DNA from: Anaeramoeba flamelloides
Lineage: Eukaryota > Metamonada > Anaeramoebidae
Assembly (NCBI GenBank): GCA_027625915.1
Contig: JANTQA010000021.1
Span: 1,922,001-1,986,000, forward strand
Direction: 5' to 3'
DNA length: 64,000 nucleotides
Positions 48,053-59,395 of this stretch are shown one piece after another (positions within the stretch are counted from its first letter, which is position 1; each line of letters begins with the position of its first letter). The position numbers and the translations under genes are program-made. The notes under the pieces were generated by a model. That model had not been told where the DNA came from. It made no database searches and worked only from the letters and a program-made list of their open reading frames with translations.

Positions 48053-51000
48053 ATATATTTATGTTTATATTTATTTATAGAAATAGAAATGGGAAAATAG
48101 TTTTTCAAGAGAAAATAAAATAAAAAATGATGGATTAATTTTTTGTATGGTTTTAAATTTCATCTCCCAAAAAAAATTTTTCAAAAAAAATTCTAATAAA
48201 AAAAGAAAAGAATTTAAAAAGTCAATTCAAAAAAGAATTTTATCAAAAACATAAATGAATATTTTTAAACATCGATTTTGTTTAAAGAACAAAAATACAT
48301 AATAATGCAATTAGAAATTTATAGTTGAGTCTCATTATATATGGAATTTTTTTACATATTTGATATAATTTTAGAATTAAAAATTTAAATTAAAATTAAT
48401 TGTTTATTTTTTTGCATTTTTCTCCTGTTTAAATCTTCTTTATATTGAGAAGAAGAGTTACATAGGAAAAAGATCAAATGGTTACTTGCTAATGTTGTGA
48501 CACTTAAACACAAAAGTATGAGTAACTTGAAAATTAAAAAAGTAAAAAGCAAAGACAAAAAATGACCAAAGGTTTAAAGCAAATCAGATCAAAAAGAAAA
48601 AAGAATTTATAATAATTAAATAACGATCCCCAAATGAACATTCATGATCAATTATCAAATTAAATTAAATTAATCAAAAGTATCGTGGATGTTATTTTGG
48701 GTGATCTTCATTAAAGATAGCATTTTTTTTTTTTTTTGTTTTTTTTTCACGTTGCTTCTTATAAATCGTTTTTAAATTGGTTTTTTTTTGAATTTTTCCT
48801 TTTTTCTTTTCAATTTTCTATTTTAGATTTTTAAAAAATAAAAAAATTGGAGTATGTCTTTCCCTTGAATAATTGTGAAATCTATGATTTTACGTTTAAA
48901 TTGCCTTTGAGGAAATTTAAATAAAAGGACATTTAAAGTGTAATTTACACTTCTTCAATTAATAAAAAAAAAGTATTTTTTTTTTTTTTGATTATTATTA
49001 TTTAAAGGTCTCTTCAAACATAAATCTTATTTTTTTTTTTTTTTGATTTTGTGAAGAAATTTTAGAGGTTTTTTTCCTCCTTGTTATCCTATTTGCAATG
49101 AAACAAGAATTTGGGAAATTAAAATATTTTTTTTTTTCATTTATTAAGAATCTAGCAAATATTCCCGAAAATACTCGAAAATCGAAAATACTCGAAAATT
49201 ATTTAAAAACGAAAAAACACTTTTTGAACAACTTCAAAGAAACTCTAGTGTTCGTATACTCGGTTTAAAGGTAAATTTGGAATTTTATTGTAGAAAATTT
49301 TTTTTTTGACTGGAAAATATCAAAATTCAAAAAATTTAAATGTTAGGGAATAGTATCCAACTCATGTTGTGTGAAAGGGATTGATATCTTGGATGATTGT
49401 AACATTTCTGACCATTTCGAAATGGTATTAACTAAATGAGAGAAGATATACTTGTATAGAAAATCTCTAATTGTGTATCATTACTCATAATTTTGTAATC
49501 TTAAATAAAATACAAAAATAACCGAGTAATATCTAATCATACAATATATACCCATACCCGACACAAGGTGAACCAATCCAAACCTTATTTTAACTTACCA
49601 TTCGATAAACGAAACTGGTTTAACCAAAGCATACAAACACGCACCATACCGAACCTAACACAAACACATACCCTGGCATTTACCCTAATAAGTACCAACA
49701 ATTACTCAAATATACTCAAAAGGTACCAAAAACTCTTAAAGGGTAGTTTAAAGTAGAAAATTCAAAAAAATATATTTTGTCTGAAAGTAAAATTGTTATT
49801 TTTACGTTAAACTGGATATATTGACACATGGGTTTCTTAGAAGTTGTTCAAAAAGAGTTTTTTCATGGTTAAAAAATTTTCGGGTATTTTCGATTTTCGG
49901 GTATTTTCGGGAATATTTCAAACACCCTTTATTAATTGGAAAATCATATTACTGATGGTTTTTATTCAAACAAAAGGTTTCTGTTACATTTTATATTTAA
50001 ATATTACGTGTTTGTTTGTTTGTTTAGTATTTGTATTAAACAATGATCAAAAAATGAAATATTGAAGAAATTATTAAATATTTTTGATATAAAAACAATC
50101 ATTAATAATGTTTAATTCTAATTATTAACCCCATTAATTGGTAATATACTTATAAATTATCATTTTTCTTACAATTTACGTTTTAGAATAATAAATTGCA
50201 AAATTAATTGTAAAGATAAAAGATAAAAGATAAAAGAAAAAAGAAAATATGAATGAATAAATTACTTTTTCATCATAAACTTTATGAAAATCTTGCAAAT
50301 CCAAATAGAATAATAATGGTTCTGGAACCATTCTTTCTGAAAGAAATTCTCTAAAAAATTCTAAGGCAATCGGTATTTTTAGTATTTCGTCCAACGTAAT
50401 TAATTGATAATGATCTTTTATTGAAAAATATTTTTGTAACTTTCCTTTTTTTGGTGAAAGCAATTGATTTTTTTGGTGAAAGTTTTTGATTGGGCTATTA
50501 AAAAAGGAAAAGAATTTAAATTAAATAAATAAATATGAATTGTGTTTAAATTTGTATAAATATTTAATATTAATTTATTTGAAAAAAAAAATTTTTTTTT
50601 TAAAGTGGAAATTTGAAATAATTATTAATGTGGTGGTCTTTATCAAATGATAAATATTTTTAAAATAAAAATCAAGATTCTGATAAATTTTTTTAGGTGG
50701 AGTTTATTGTTTTTAGGGTTTAAATCCTTTTTTAAATAAAAATCTGGTGTAACGATAATAAAAAATAATTATACTTGTAATTAATTATTTTAATTTAAGT
50801 GGATGTTTTTTTTTAATTATTTCCAAAAAAAAAAGTTGTGAAGTGATTATAAACACCATTTCAAAAAATGTGACTCGCCTGAAATAATAAATTCATATAA
50901 ACTAAAATTCAAAATTTTCCACACAGCTAAAACGTTCCAAACAATCACAATAATATAATTTTATTGAAATTGGAGATAATTTTGATTTTTGTAAAATCTG

Positions 51001-51833
51001 AAAATCATTTTTTCATCTTTTTAGTTTTTGTTTTCATTTCATTGTTTGAATTACGTAATTTGTTTCATTGGATCAATTTTTTTTTGAACGGGTTGATATG
51101 GTGTTAAAGTCAAGTTGTTCCAAATAGAAGAACTCAAATAAAATTAGTTGGTAGTATCTAACCATTTGATCGATCAATATTCCGAATAGAATTTCAACAA
51201 ATTTACTAATGTATTTTTTTGTTTTGCTCTCTCCAAAATTTTTAACACACCCATGATTTATTTGTATTGATAATTATTTATTTATTGTTTTTTGAGTATT
51301 GTAATTTATAAACAAGTGTTAACATTTCAATTAGTGAATAGTTCTAATTTGGTAAATCTACTCGAATTGATTGAATAAGTTTTTTTTTTCACAAATCAAA
51401 TTTTGGTGTGTTAAAAATTTTGAATTGGGGTTTATATATATATATCCTTAAGTGTTCAAGAACAACTAATAATTAAATATGATTTGTAATTAACTTTTAA
51501 ATCATTCTAAATATATAAAAAACCTGATATTTTAAAAATTGAAAAAAAATAAAACCAAAAACCCAAAAAAAAAAGTGAGTTGCAATTTTTTGAAAAGAGC
51601 ATTAAGGATTTTATATTACTGAACTTTCACTAAAAAAAAGTTATAAAATAAGATTTTTTGCTAATAATTAAATTCATTTTACAAGACATTATATAAGTCT
51701 CAATTTTCTTTGTGACTATTTTTATATTCGCAGATCTTTTTTTTTTTCACATGATCTTTTGCAAAAAAAAAAAGAAAAAGGAAAACAGAAAAATAAAAAA
51801 AACAAATTTAAAAAGGGTTTATAAGAAGCAATT

Positions 51834-51871
<38 letters not shown>

Positions 51872-52769
51872 AATGCTATCGTTTGATTAAGAACACCTTA
51901 AAATCACATCCACAATACTTTGGGTTAATTTAGTTTGGTTTGGTCGTTGATCATTAATATTCATTTGGGGGGGTAGTTATTTAATTGTTTTCATTTCATT
52001 TTTCTTTTTGTTCACTTATTTTTTAAAAAAAAACCTTGATATTTTTGTCTTTGCTTGTTCTTTTATTTTCAAGTTGTTCATACTTTCGTGTTTTAGTATC
52101 TCAGTATTAACAAGTAACAACTTGATCTTTTTCCTTTGTAACAATTCTTCAGTTCAATATAAAGAAAATTCAACCTTGAAAAAATGTAAAAAAATCACTT
52201 TTAATTATTTTTTACTTTTTTTTGATAATTTTTTTTTACACTCTTTTATTATTTTTCTTTTATTTCTCTTTTTCTTGTCTTTGTTTCGAAATAATTTTTT
52301 CTTTTCATTATTTAAAGAAAAATTCTCCAATGAATTATAATCTTACAGATATTATAAACAAGATCAAAAAATCTAAATAAATATTTGGTTTAAGTAAGTT
52401 CCGTAGAGTACCTAAGTTTTCCAGGATTCAAAAGAATAGAGAAAAATCTTAGATTTTACTCAATTCTTGAAATTAAAAAAAAAAACCTAACGGTAAACAG
52501 GGGGGTAATTGTGTTGAATCGTCTCTCTTCAATAATAATAAAAAAAAATGAAAAAAAAATAATGGATTTTGAATATTGTGTTTCAAATGGTTTTTTGATT
52601 TCGGAATTTGCATTCATAATTATCTCGATATTTTTTAAGAAAAATTGTAAAATTGTATCACTGGCTTGTTTTTATTATTCTTTTATCAAAAATATTCAAA
52701 AAAATCTCTTTTGTTGTTTATTTATTTTTCTAGTACTTATTCCATTTTTTAATTAATTAAAACTGATTT

Positions 52770-52800
<31 letters not shown>

Positions 52801-54767
52801 GCACAAACTTTATTTTACACACTGATTATATTCTTGTACTCCTTTAGTCTCATTTATAATGATATTATTTAAAATTGACATTGAGGAAAATAAAAATATT
52901 TTTGAAATTGTTTTTATTAAGGGGATCAGTGTATTTCAATCAAACTTGGTTTATGTATCTCAAAATTCCTTTTTTTGATTTTTATTGTTTGAAATCCCAA
53001 TGCTTCAAATATCTTTTGTTTTTTTTTTTTTTATGTATTGTGTTATCACATATGTAAACATGATATCTCTATTTTTAGATTTTTGGGTTTATAGCTAAGA
53101 AGCAAGTGTTGAAAAAAAAGAAACATTTAATCTGTTAAAGAGAGAGTTTTGAAGTGACTAAATTTGTGTATCCTAATTCAAAGAGGATCTAAAATAGGCA
53201 CAGTCATTAGAAGAATTTTAAACTCAATTTAGTTTTCTAAAATATCATAAAGAGTCTAAAAAATAAAATAAAAAAATAAAAAGGAGAAGAGAAAAAAAAG
53301 AAGAAGTATAAATGAAGAAGTTTAAAATAATTAATATGAGAAATTTGAATTATTTTAATCCTTATGAATTTTTGAGTGTGTGATTAGGGGATAATTTATT
53401 GTATTTTTCGGATTTATTGTTAAGAACTAAGAGTTGGGTACTTAATATGTAGAGAGAATATTTTGAAGTTACTAATTGTGTATCTCCTAATTCAAAAAAT
53501 GTATAAATACACATTAAGGTACAACCATTAGAAGAATTTTAAACTCAATTTTGTTTTCTAAAATAAATATTTTGTATTTTCGCATTAATTGTTCAGGATT
53601 AAATGTGGAAAAATTTAATCTGTAAAGAGAGAATTTTGAATTGCCTAAATTTGTGTTTCCTAAACCAAAGGGTATCTAGATCTATTAGAGTGTCTGGAAT
53701 CAACCATTAGAAGTTATTTTTCGAGTTTTTTTGATAAAAATTGATTTTTAAAAACAATCAAATCAAATACCAAAAAAATCGATTCACTTGATAAATAAAG
53801 TATTTTCAAAAAAGTGTGGGGTATTTTTTGTTACATTTCATAAAAAATCCTCTTTTTTAGTGGATCTATTCGTCAATTGGCAATATCAAATTCAAAGAAA
53901 TATTAATACTGATTGAAACAACAGTTATTGTTTTTTATTTCAAAACAAGTTCTTTAAAATATTTTTAAAAAATGGAAAAAAAAAATCCAGAACCAATTTC
54001 AATAAAAAATGGAAATATGATAAGTACACAACCTATTTTTTAAAACAATAAAGGACAATTATAATCCTTCACTTCTATTAAAAATTTTGTCGAGATTCAT
54101 TCTCTGTTAGGGAAAACGATTTTTTCGATCAAAAAGAAAAAAATAATAACCAATTTTTTCACCCTTGAAAAACTATCAGATAACATCGAGATCAAAAAAT
54201 TGAATATATCTTTTATTTGTGTAATACCTTACAAACAAACAAACAATTTGAATTACTATTAAGAATCAATAAATGATTGCTAATAATTTTTTATATTTAA
54301 ATATTTTTATGAAGATTGAGTTTAATAAAGATATTTTACAATAAATTTGCCCAATTTCTTTGGAAAAGGCTTGTTAATATAATGTTTCCTCTTATGTTGG
54401 AGTTTATAAACAAGAAAAAAAAAAATAAAATAGAAAATAATAAGAAAAAAAAAAAAATTAAAGTATTACATTTTAGGGGCTGAAAACAAATTTTCAGTGC
54501 TGAAAAATTTTTTTTTCATTTGAGGAGAAAGGAAGGGTTTCATTAAAGGCGATAATTTTTTATTCTGACTTTTTATGTGGTGGTCTTCAAAAAAAATTGG
54601 TATTGAACGGTTTTTCAGTTTTTTTTTATTATTTAATAATTTTGAAAAGTTTTTTTCATTAAAAAAATCTTTATGTGACAATGATTTTTGAATTTTGTTT
54701 TTCTTTTTTTGATTATTCTTTTGGAAATTGAAAAAATCTCGATTTTTTCTATTATTGTATTTGTTTA

Positions 54768-54804
<37 letters not shown>

Positions 54805-56340
54805 GCTTCTGTTGTTTTGATAATGATAATTATAATTGATATATCTTTTATTGCTGTTCTTAATGTTTTGTTCAAGTTTGAAAAGAAATTCTGATTCAAT
54901 ATTTTTATCTTCTTCTTGTAGTCCTAAAAAATCCTGTTGTTCTTCTTCTATAATATTAAGTATTTCACTTGAAGAAGAAGAAATAGAGGAATTTGATTTG
55001 TGAATTTTTAAAATATTTTTGAATTTGTCTATTTCTCGAATTAAAGAGTTTCTGTTTTTTGATAATTTTTTTAATTTATTAGAAGTTTTTGAGATTTCTT
55101 CTCGGATATTTTGACTGACTATTCTGTTTTTAAGCATGTTAGAGATATAGTTAATGTCCTTATCAGTCTTTTTTTGTTTTTGTACTAGGAATTTTTTTTT
55201 TTTAGAAAGGCTTTGAAATTGTTCAGATTTCAAAATTAATCGCAATTTCTGATTTTTCAGTTTTAATAAATGATTTTTTTGTTTTTCAATTTGGCTTGCA
55301 TTTTCCTTGATTTGAAATTTAAGGTTTTGTCTTTCTTCTTCTCTATGTTTTAATTGCAACTTTAACGAATTTAGTCTTGTAATTATTGAGGTATTCAATT
55401 GCTTTACTCTTGTTTGTTTTAATTCATATGTTAATTGGTTTTCTTTTGTTTTGATTCCCTTTAACAGTTTTAATTTCTCTTGTTGGAATTTTTTTGAATC
55501 TGGTTTCCTGTTTGTCATGTCCTTTTCGTTTTTATGAATTTCCAAATTCAAATTTTTTAATGTTTTAGTTTTTTGATTGTTGTTGTTCACCAAGTCTCTT
55601 AATTCTTGTTGTGTTTTGGATGTTTGCTGAGACATTAGTGAGTTGTTCGTCTTCTTTTTGAGCCTTCTAATTCTTTCTTCGATTTGCCTATTTTTTTGTT
55701 TGACTTTTAAAATTAATTTCCTTTTCCTTAATAATTCGACGGGCTTAAATGTTGGTTGTAATAAAACTTCAAAATAGAGATTTCCTTTGACAAGAAATGG
55801 CTGAACATTTACAAACGACCAAAAGTATCTTGAATTTTTAAATGTCTTTAAAAGGGTTGGTTCTTGTTGTGTTTGTTTTTGTTTTTGTTTTTTTTTATTT
55901 TTTTGGTTTTCTTTTTCTTTTCGGTATTGGCTTGGTTCTTTTTGATCTTTCTTTGTTTGTTGTACACCTCTGTTGCTTGTTTGTTGTTTGTTTTTTATTT
56001 GATTTTGTTCGTTCCGAATTCTTACTTTAAATAACCAAACTAAATCTAAATTGCCATCCGTTGAATTGACAGCAGACTTTGCAAGGGTTGGTAACAAATT
56101 TGAGATCGAGTCATTCAGGTAAACCTGAAAGGACGGGCAAAATGACTGAAATGATACTTTTTGTGTGGCGCTTGAAAAAGTAAACAATTTGAAACACTTT
56201 TCACTAAAGCCGACAATCATCCCTTTTTGGCTGACATGCAAGATCGTTTGGTTTTTTGAATTTGTTGACTTTAACCTGTTTTGGAACGATTTTAGAGTCT
56301 GTTTTTTTTTGACATTGCTGGTTTCTAAATCATTCCCCAT
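46853..56340 (-). CDS. PAS-like / coiled-coil / RGS / DUF547 protein, 3 exons, 1071 aa
   Basis: Exons 56340-54470, 50494-50266 and 47968-46853 join in phase: AAA AT|GTAATA to TTTTTTAATAG|C CCA (phase 2), and GAA AAA|GTAATT to TATAAAG|AAT (phase 0). Exon 1 holds a PAS-like fold (ILHVSQKGMIVGFSEKC, SFCPSFQ, WLFKVR, then RYFWSFVNVQPF and YFEVLLQPTF) split by a Lys/Gln-rich insert at 113-165. A coiled coil runs about 205-460, then an Asn-rich tail. The RGS domain (656-774) crosses intron 2: LDEILKIPIALEFFREFL, LLFYLDLQDF, IFDGLGKKIKKLLEEKY, FQKSYLHTEL. DUF547 follows (884-1055): FFINIFNIISIHALIVNGF, then DPRIHFILI. RGS domains speed GTP hydrolysis by G-alpha; the Asn usually found before LLFW is Pro here, so GAP activity may be altered. 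Alternative: exon 1 could be a separate 624-aa gene ending at its TAA. Confidence 0.75.
47969..48049. repeat. (TA)n(GT)n microsatellite at a 3' splice site
   Basis: Plus strand: alternating TA at about 47971-47992, then GT repeats to about 48048. On the transcribed minus strand this reads (AC)n then (AT)n, ending directly at the AAAG acceptor of intron 2 of the PAS-RGS-DUF547 gene. It replaces the usual pyrimidine tract. Confidence 0.9.
48435..48830. repeat. Family-P repeat, copy 1 (intron 2 of PAS-RGS gene)
   Basis: Inverted match of 51790-52190. Shared: GGAAAAAGATCAA, GTTACTTG, AAAGCAAAGACAAAAA, CCCCAAATGAACATT, GATAGCATT followed by a T run, then GCTTCTTATAAA. A poly-T of different length lies at the same internal position in both copies. 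Family unknown. Confidence 0.6.
49157..49920. mobile_element. TIR element with CGAAAAT subrepeats (intron 2 of PAS-RGS gene)
   Basis: Inverted repeats of ~115 bases: left ATTCCCGAAAATACTCGAAA, with a second CGAAAATACTCGAAAATT, then TTTTTGAACAACTTC; right is the inverse (GAAGTTGTTCAAAAAG, TTTTCGGGTATTTTCG, GGGAAT). The interior (about 49500-49740) is C-rich on the plus strand, unlike anything else here, and holds no recognisable protein. No clear target duplication. Single copy in the window; family unassigned. Confidence 0.75.
50896..51436 (+). mobile_element. Family-C MITE in intron 1 of PAS-RGS gene
   Basis: From TATAAACTAAAATTCAAAAT to AATTTTGAATTGGGGTTTATA. The interior matches 44638-45174 closely (CAAGTTGTTCCAAATAGAAG). 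TA at both borders. Confidence 0.8.
51445..52195. repeat. Families O and P adjoining repeat (intron 1 of PAS-RGS gene)
   Basis: 51445-51765 repeats 22020-22345 (direct). 51790-52190 repeats 48435-48830 (inverted). An A-run lies at 51838-51869 between them. Possibly one longer element, seen whole here and in parts elsewhere. No coding capacity recognised. Confidence 0.55.
52390..52505. repeat. Family-K short palindromic repeat
   Basis: TTCCGTAGAGTACCTAAGTTTT at the left; AAAAACCTAACGGTAAACAG at the right, then a G run. The inner GGATTCAAAAGAATAGAGAA also occurs near 11440. Lies in intron 1 of the PAS-RGS gene. Confidence 0.5.
53080..53730. repeat. Degenerate three-unit repeat (~150 bp units)
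   Basis: Units at about 53085-53245, 53415-53575 and 53580-53730 share TTTAATCTGTTAAAGAGAGA, TTTTGAAGTGACTAAATTTG, TGTATCCTAATTCAAAG and CATTAGAAGAATTTTAAACT. The first and second are separated by ~170 bases of AAGAAG-rich DNA. In intron 1 of the PAS-RGS gene. Function unknown. Confidence 0.6.
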
Positions 56341-58070
56341 ATTAACGAAAAAGATTTGTCTTGGAATTGTGAATTATTGCAAAACAACAAAAAATAAAAT
56401 TTAAGTGATAATTTTTAACTGTCAATTAATTTCAAATTTTACTGATGTTAACAAATTAGAAAATTTAATTTTTTTTTCCACTGTAACAATCAGTGTTCAA
56501 CAGGAAGAAAATTAAGAGAAAAAAAAAACTATTTTTAATTTTTGTCAGATCACTTTTGATTCATTTTTTTGTTGAGAAAAAGGGAAATTGAAGACAGAAT
56601 CTTTATCAAAAGAAAGTGTCAATAAGCTGTTTTACTTTCGAGGTGTTCTGTCATTATTGTTGATTAGATATTATTCAAATAATTGATTTGATAAGAGAAA
56701 AGAAAACGTTTAATAAGGATTAATTTACCTAATTTATGATCAACTATTTTTTTCTAAATTACCATTTTCATGAGGTGATGGCAGTTTACAAATTCATAGG
56801 GAGTACAGACAAAATGGTTAATCAATAATACTTTATATCATATAGTGCAATTCTATTTTCTAATAAGAGAATTAACTTCTTAATAAACTTTTTTTTTAAC
56901 TTTAATTCTATTTTCCATTGAAATAGTAATTTTTGAGAATAAAAATCCAAGAAAAAATCATATTTTGATAAGTTGGAAAGTTTCCTTTCAAGGGTTTTAA
57001 AAATTAAACTCAAGAGCTAAATGTACAATTTTATGATAGGTTTTTTCAATTCATAAAAACTGATGGGTAGCAAAAAAAATACCGGACATGAAAAAAATCC
57101 CATCTTTTAAGAATTAAAATAAATCTATCAAAGTCTCTACATTTTGTCAAGAGAAAATTCCGATTAAAATCTTCTTTACAGAAATAAAAAATTTGAAATT
57201 ATACAAAATTTATATAAAGTAGTGAAAAAAATACTAGAAGTGAAAAAAATCCCTAACTAGATTATTAATTGTGAATATTAGGAAAATTGTTGTGTAATTT
57301 AGTTTATTTAAAATTATATCCTTTTTTTAAGAATCGAACTTTTTCAAGTATAACTCCCCAACTTATTAGAATGGTGAATAGTGATATTACTGTTCTTCAA
57401 AACAATTATTCAATAAATCAAGAAAACAAGAAGAAAAATTATCATTTTCCAAACTCTCACAAGATTCCATAAAAATCTATTGTTATTCAAAAAAAGTTGA
57501 TCTACTGATAATATCCAATAATTAAATGAATATTCTATTGGCATCCCACTTTAATGAACTTTTGGGGGTTTATTACTTAGTTCATAAAAAATTTGGTTGA
57601 TTATAAAAAGGATTTGAATTAATATATTTGTCGTTAAACAATTATTTTCCTTAACATTAACAATTAAAAATCTTGTAAGAATTATTCACATGCAAGGTAT
57701 TTTTTTCATATATGATATTTTTTTTGAATATTATAAAACAATTTTCTATTTGAAGAATTCCAGTTGTAATTGGTGAAATTATATATATTTATTTAAAGGG
57801 TTTGAATGGGTATTAGAAGATACAAAATTTTTTTGAGAATTTCAAAATTGTAGACACAAATTATCAAATATTTGTTAATTGTTTCAAAATTTTATTCAGA
57901 GGAAATGAGACAAATATATTTTCACAAATACAAACGAATATATATATTATAGTGGTGGGCATGATGATATGATGATAGGTGGTATTTAATCTTGTTTACA
58001 GTTACAATATTTTATATTGTAGGGTGTCTTTTTCAAAAATGATTCATAAAAAAGGTAGTATTATAATTTA
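56341..58070. other. Intergenic; family-M repeat copy 2
   Basis: Upstream of the PAS-RGS-DUF547 gene. 57250-57620 is the family-M copy related to 18480-18860. A short frame opening ATGGCAGTTTACAAATTC at 56779 ends after 16 codons and has no partner. No gene is supported. Confidence 0.4.
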
Positions 58071-58272
58071 TACAGTCAGTTCCACTTTTAAGGCACAAAC
58101 TTTCAACGGAATTTAAGGCACACTAAAAATCTCAAATTAAAGCACAAAATTTGAAATTTTTTTTTTTACAATTTATTTTTACTAGAATTGGAATTTTGTG
58201 CTTTAATTTGGGATTTTTAGTGTGCCTTAAATTTAGTTGAAAGTTTGTGCCTTAAAAGTGAAACTGACTGTA
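58071..58272. mobile_element. Family-A hairpin MITE, copy 4
   Basis: Ends TACAGTCAGTTCCACTTTTA and inverse TAAAAGTGAAACTGACTGTA, 202 bp. Arms ~85 bases with about four mismatches. Confidence 0.88.
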
Positions 58273-58428
58273 GTCATAATTGAAATAAAGTTGTAAAATT
58301 ACAGTTTACAATTTTTTTTTGAAAATCTAGTCTGTTTTATATATTTAAATGATCTGAAATTTTGGTTTTTTATTTTTATTTTTATAATTTTCTTCAAAAC
58401 TTTTTTCATATTGATAACCTTGTCAGTT

Positions 58429-58629
58429 TACAGTCAGTTTCACTTTTCAGGCACAAACTTTCAACGAAATTTAAGGCACAAAATAATCTCAAATTAAGGC
58501 ACAAAATTTGTAATATTTTTTTTACAATTTATTTTTACTAGAATTTGAATTTTGTGCTTTAATTTGAGATTTTTTATTGTGCCTTAAATTTCGTTGAAAG
58601 TTTGTGCCTTAAAAGTGAAACTGACTGTA
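58429..58629. mobile_element. Family-A hairpin MITE, copy 5
   Basis: Ends TACAGTCAGTTTCACTTTTC and inverse TAAAAGTGAAACTGACTGTA, 201 bp. TA borders. Confidence 0.88.
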
Positions 58630-58749
58630 TTTCATAAGTCGTAAAATTTTTTCGAAACAAAAATCTCTAAATTTTTTATTTTTAAATACGCTCATATAAT
58701 AAATATTATTTTACATAAAAATTTTGAAAAGGGATGAAAACTTTATTGG

Positions 58750-58860
58750 AACTTTAGGTATTAAAAGCTACCAAGGAGAAGCCTTAGATCAAAATATGTT
58801 GTTATTGGGCCTAACTACATTAGTGAGTCATGGTTCAAATTTCTCTATAATCATAAGATT
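58750..58860. repeat. Family-F terminal arm, solo
   Basis: CTACCAAGGAGAAGCCTTAG, ATGTTGTTATTGGGCCTAAC and TTAGTGAGTCATGG match the right arm of the element at 29953-30711. No partner arm nearby. Confidence 0.55.
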
Positions 58861-58990
58861 AGTCCAGTAATAATATTTGGTGATCTTATCAATTAAAAAT
58901 GATCAATGAATTAAACTAATTTGAATAATAGAGGGCCCAAAAATTTTTATTGAAAATTTTTATTATTCGTTAAATAATTAATTCAAATAA

Positions 58991-59187
58991 TACAGTCAAT
59001 TTCACTTTTAAGGCACAAACTTTCTCCCAAATTTAAGGCACAAAAAAAATCACAAATTAAAGCACAAAATTCAAATTCTAGTAAAAATAAATTGTAAAAA
59101 AAAAAATTCCCAATTTTGTGCCTTAATTTGAGATTTTTTTGTGCCTTAAATTTCGTTGAAAGTTTGTGCCTTAAAAGTGAAACTGGC

Positions 59188-59191
<4 letters not shown>
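58991..59191. mobile_element. Family-A hairpin MITE, copy 6
   Basis: Ends TACAGTCAATTTCACTTTTA and inverse TAAAAGTGAAACTGGCGGTA, 201 bp. The right border runs into a (TA)n tract to about 59218, so the target was probably a TA microsatellite. Confidence 0.85.
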
Positions 59192-59220
<29 letters not shown>

Positions 59221-59395
59221 CGTGTTTTTTTTTAGGTAAAATTGTTAAATATATTTTTTTTTTTTCTAACTTAAGTCTTTAATTAAAAGATCATTTGTTG
59301 TAACTTATTTCAATAAAAAATACCCTAAAAAGTGTTGCTTTTTTCAAAAGTCTTTATTTTGAAATGGGTGGTTATTTGTGTTTTACTGATTTCAA

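Noticed and set aside
54466-56340. A complete 624-aa PAS/coiled-coil protein ending at TAA
   Set aside because: Possible, but the TAA lies inside a GTAATA donor and a phase-matched RGS exon with a strong acceptor follows, so the three-exon model is preferred; the short form is kept only as a possible retained-intron product.
56779-56830. Short ATG frame as a 5' exon of the gene at 60936
   Set aside because: Only 16 codons, followed by GTTAAT rather than a GTAA-type donor; no continuity shown.
59190-59218. TA-rich tract as a promoter TATA element
   Set aside because: It is a microsatellite at the border of a MITE with no gene start nearby.
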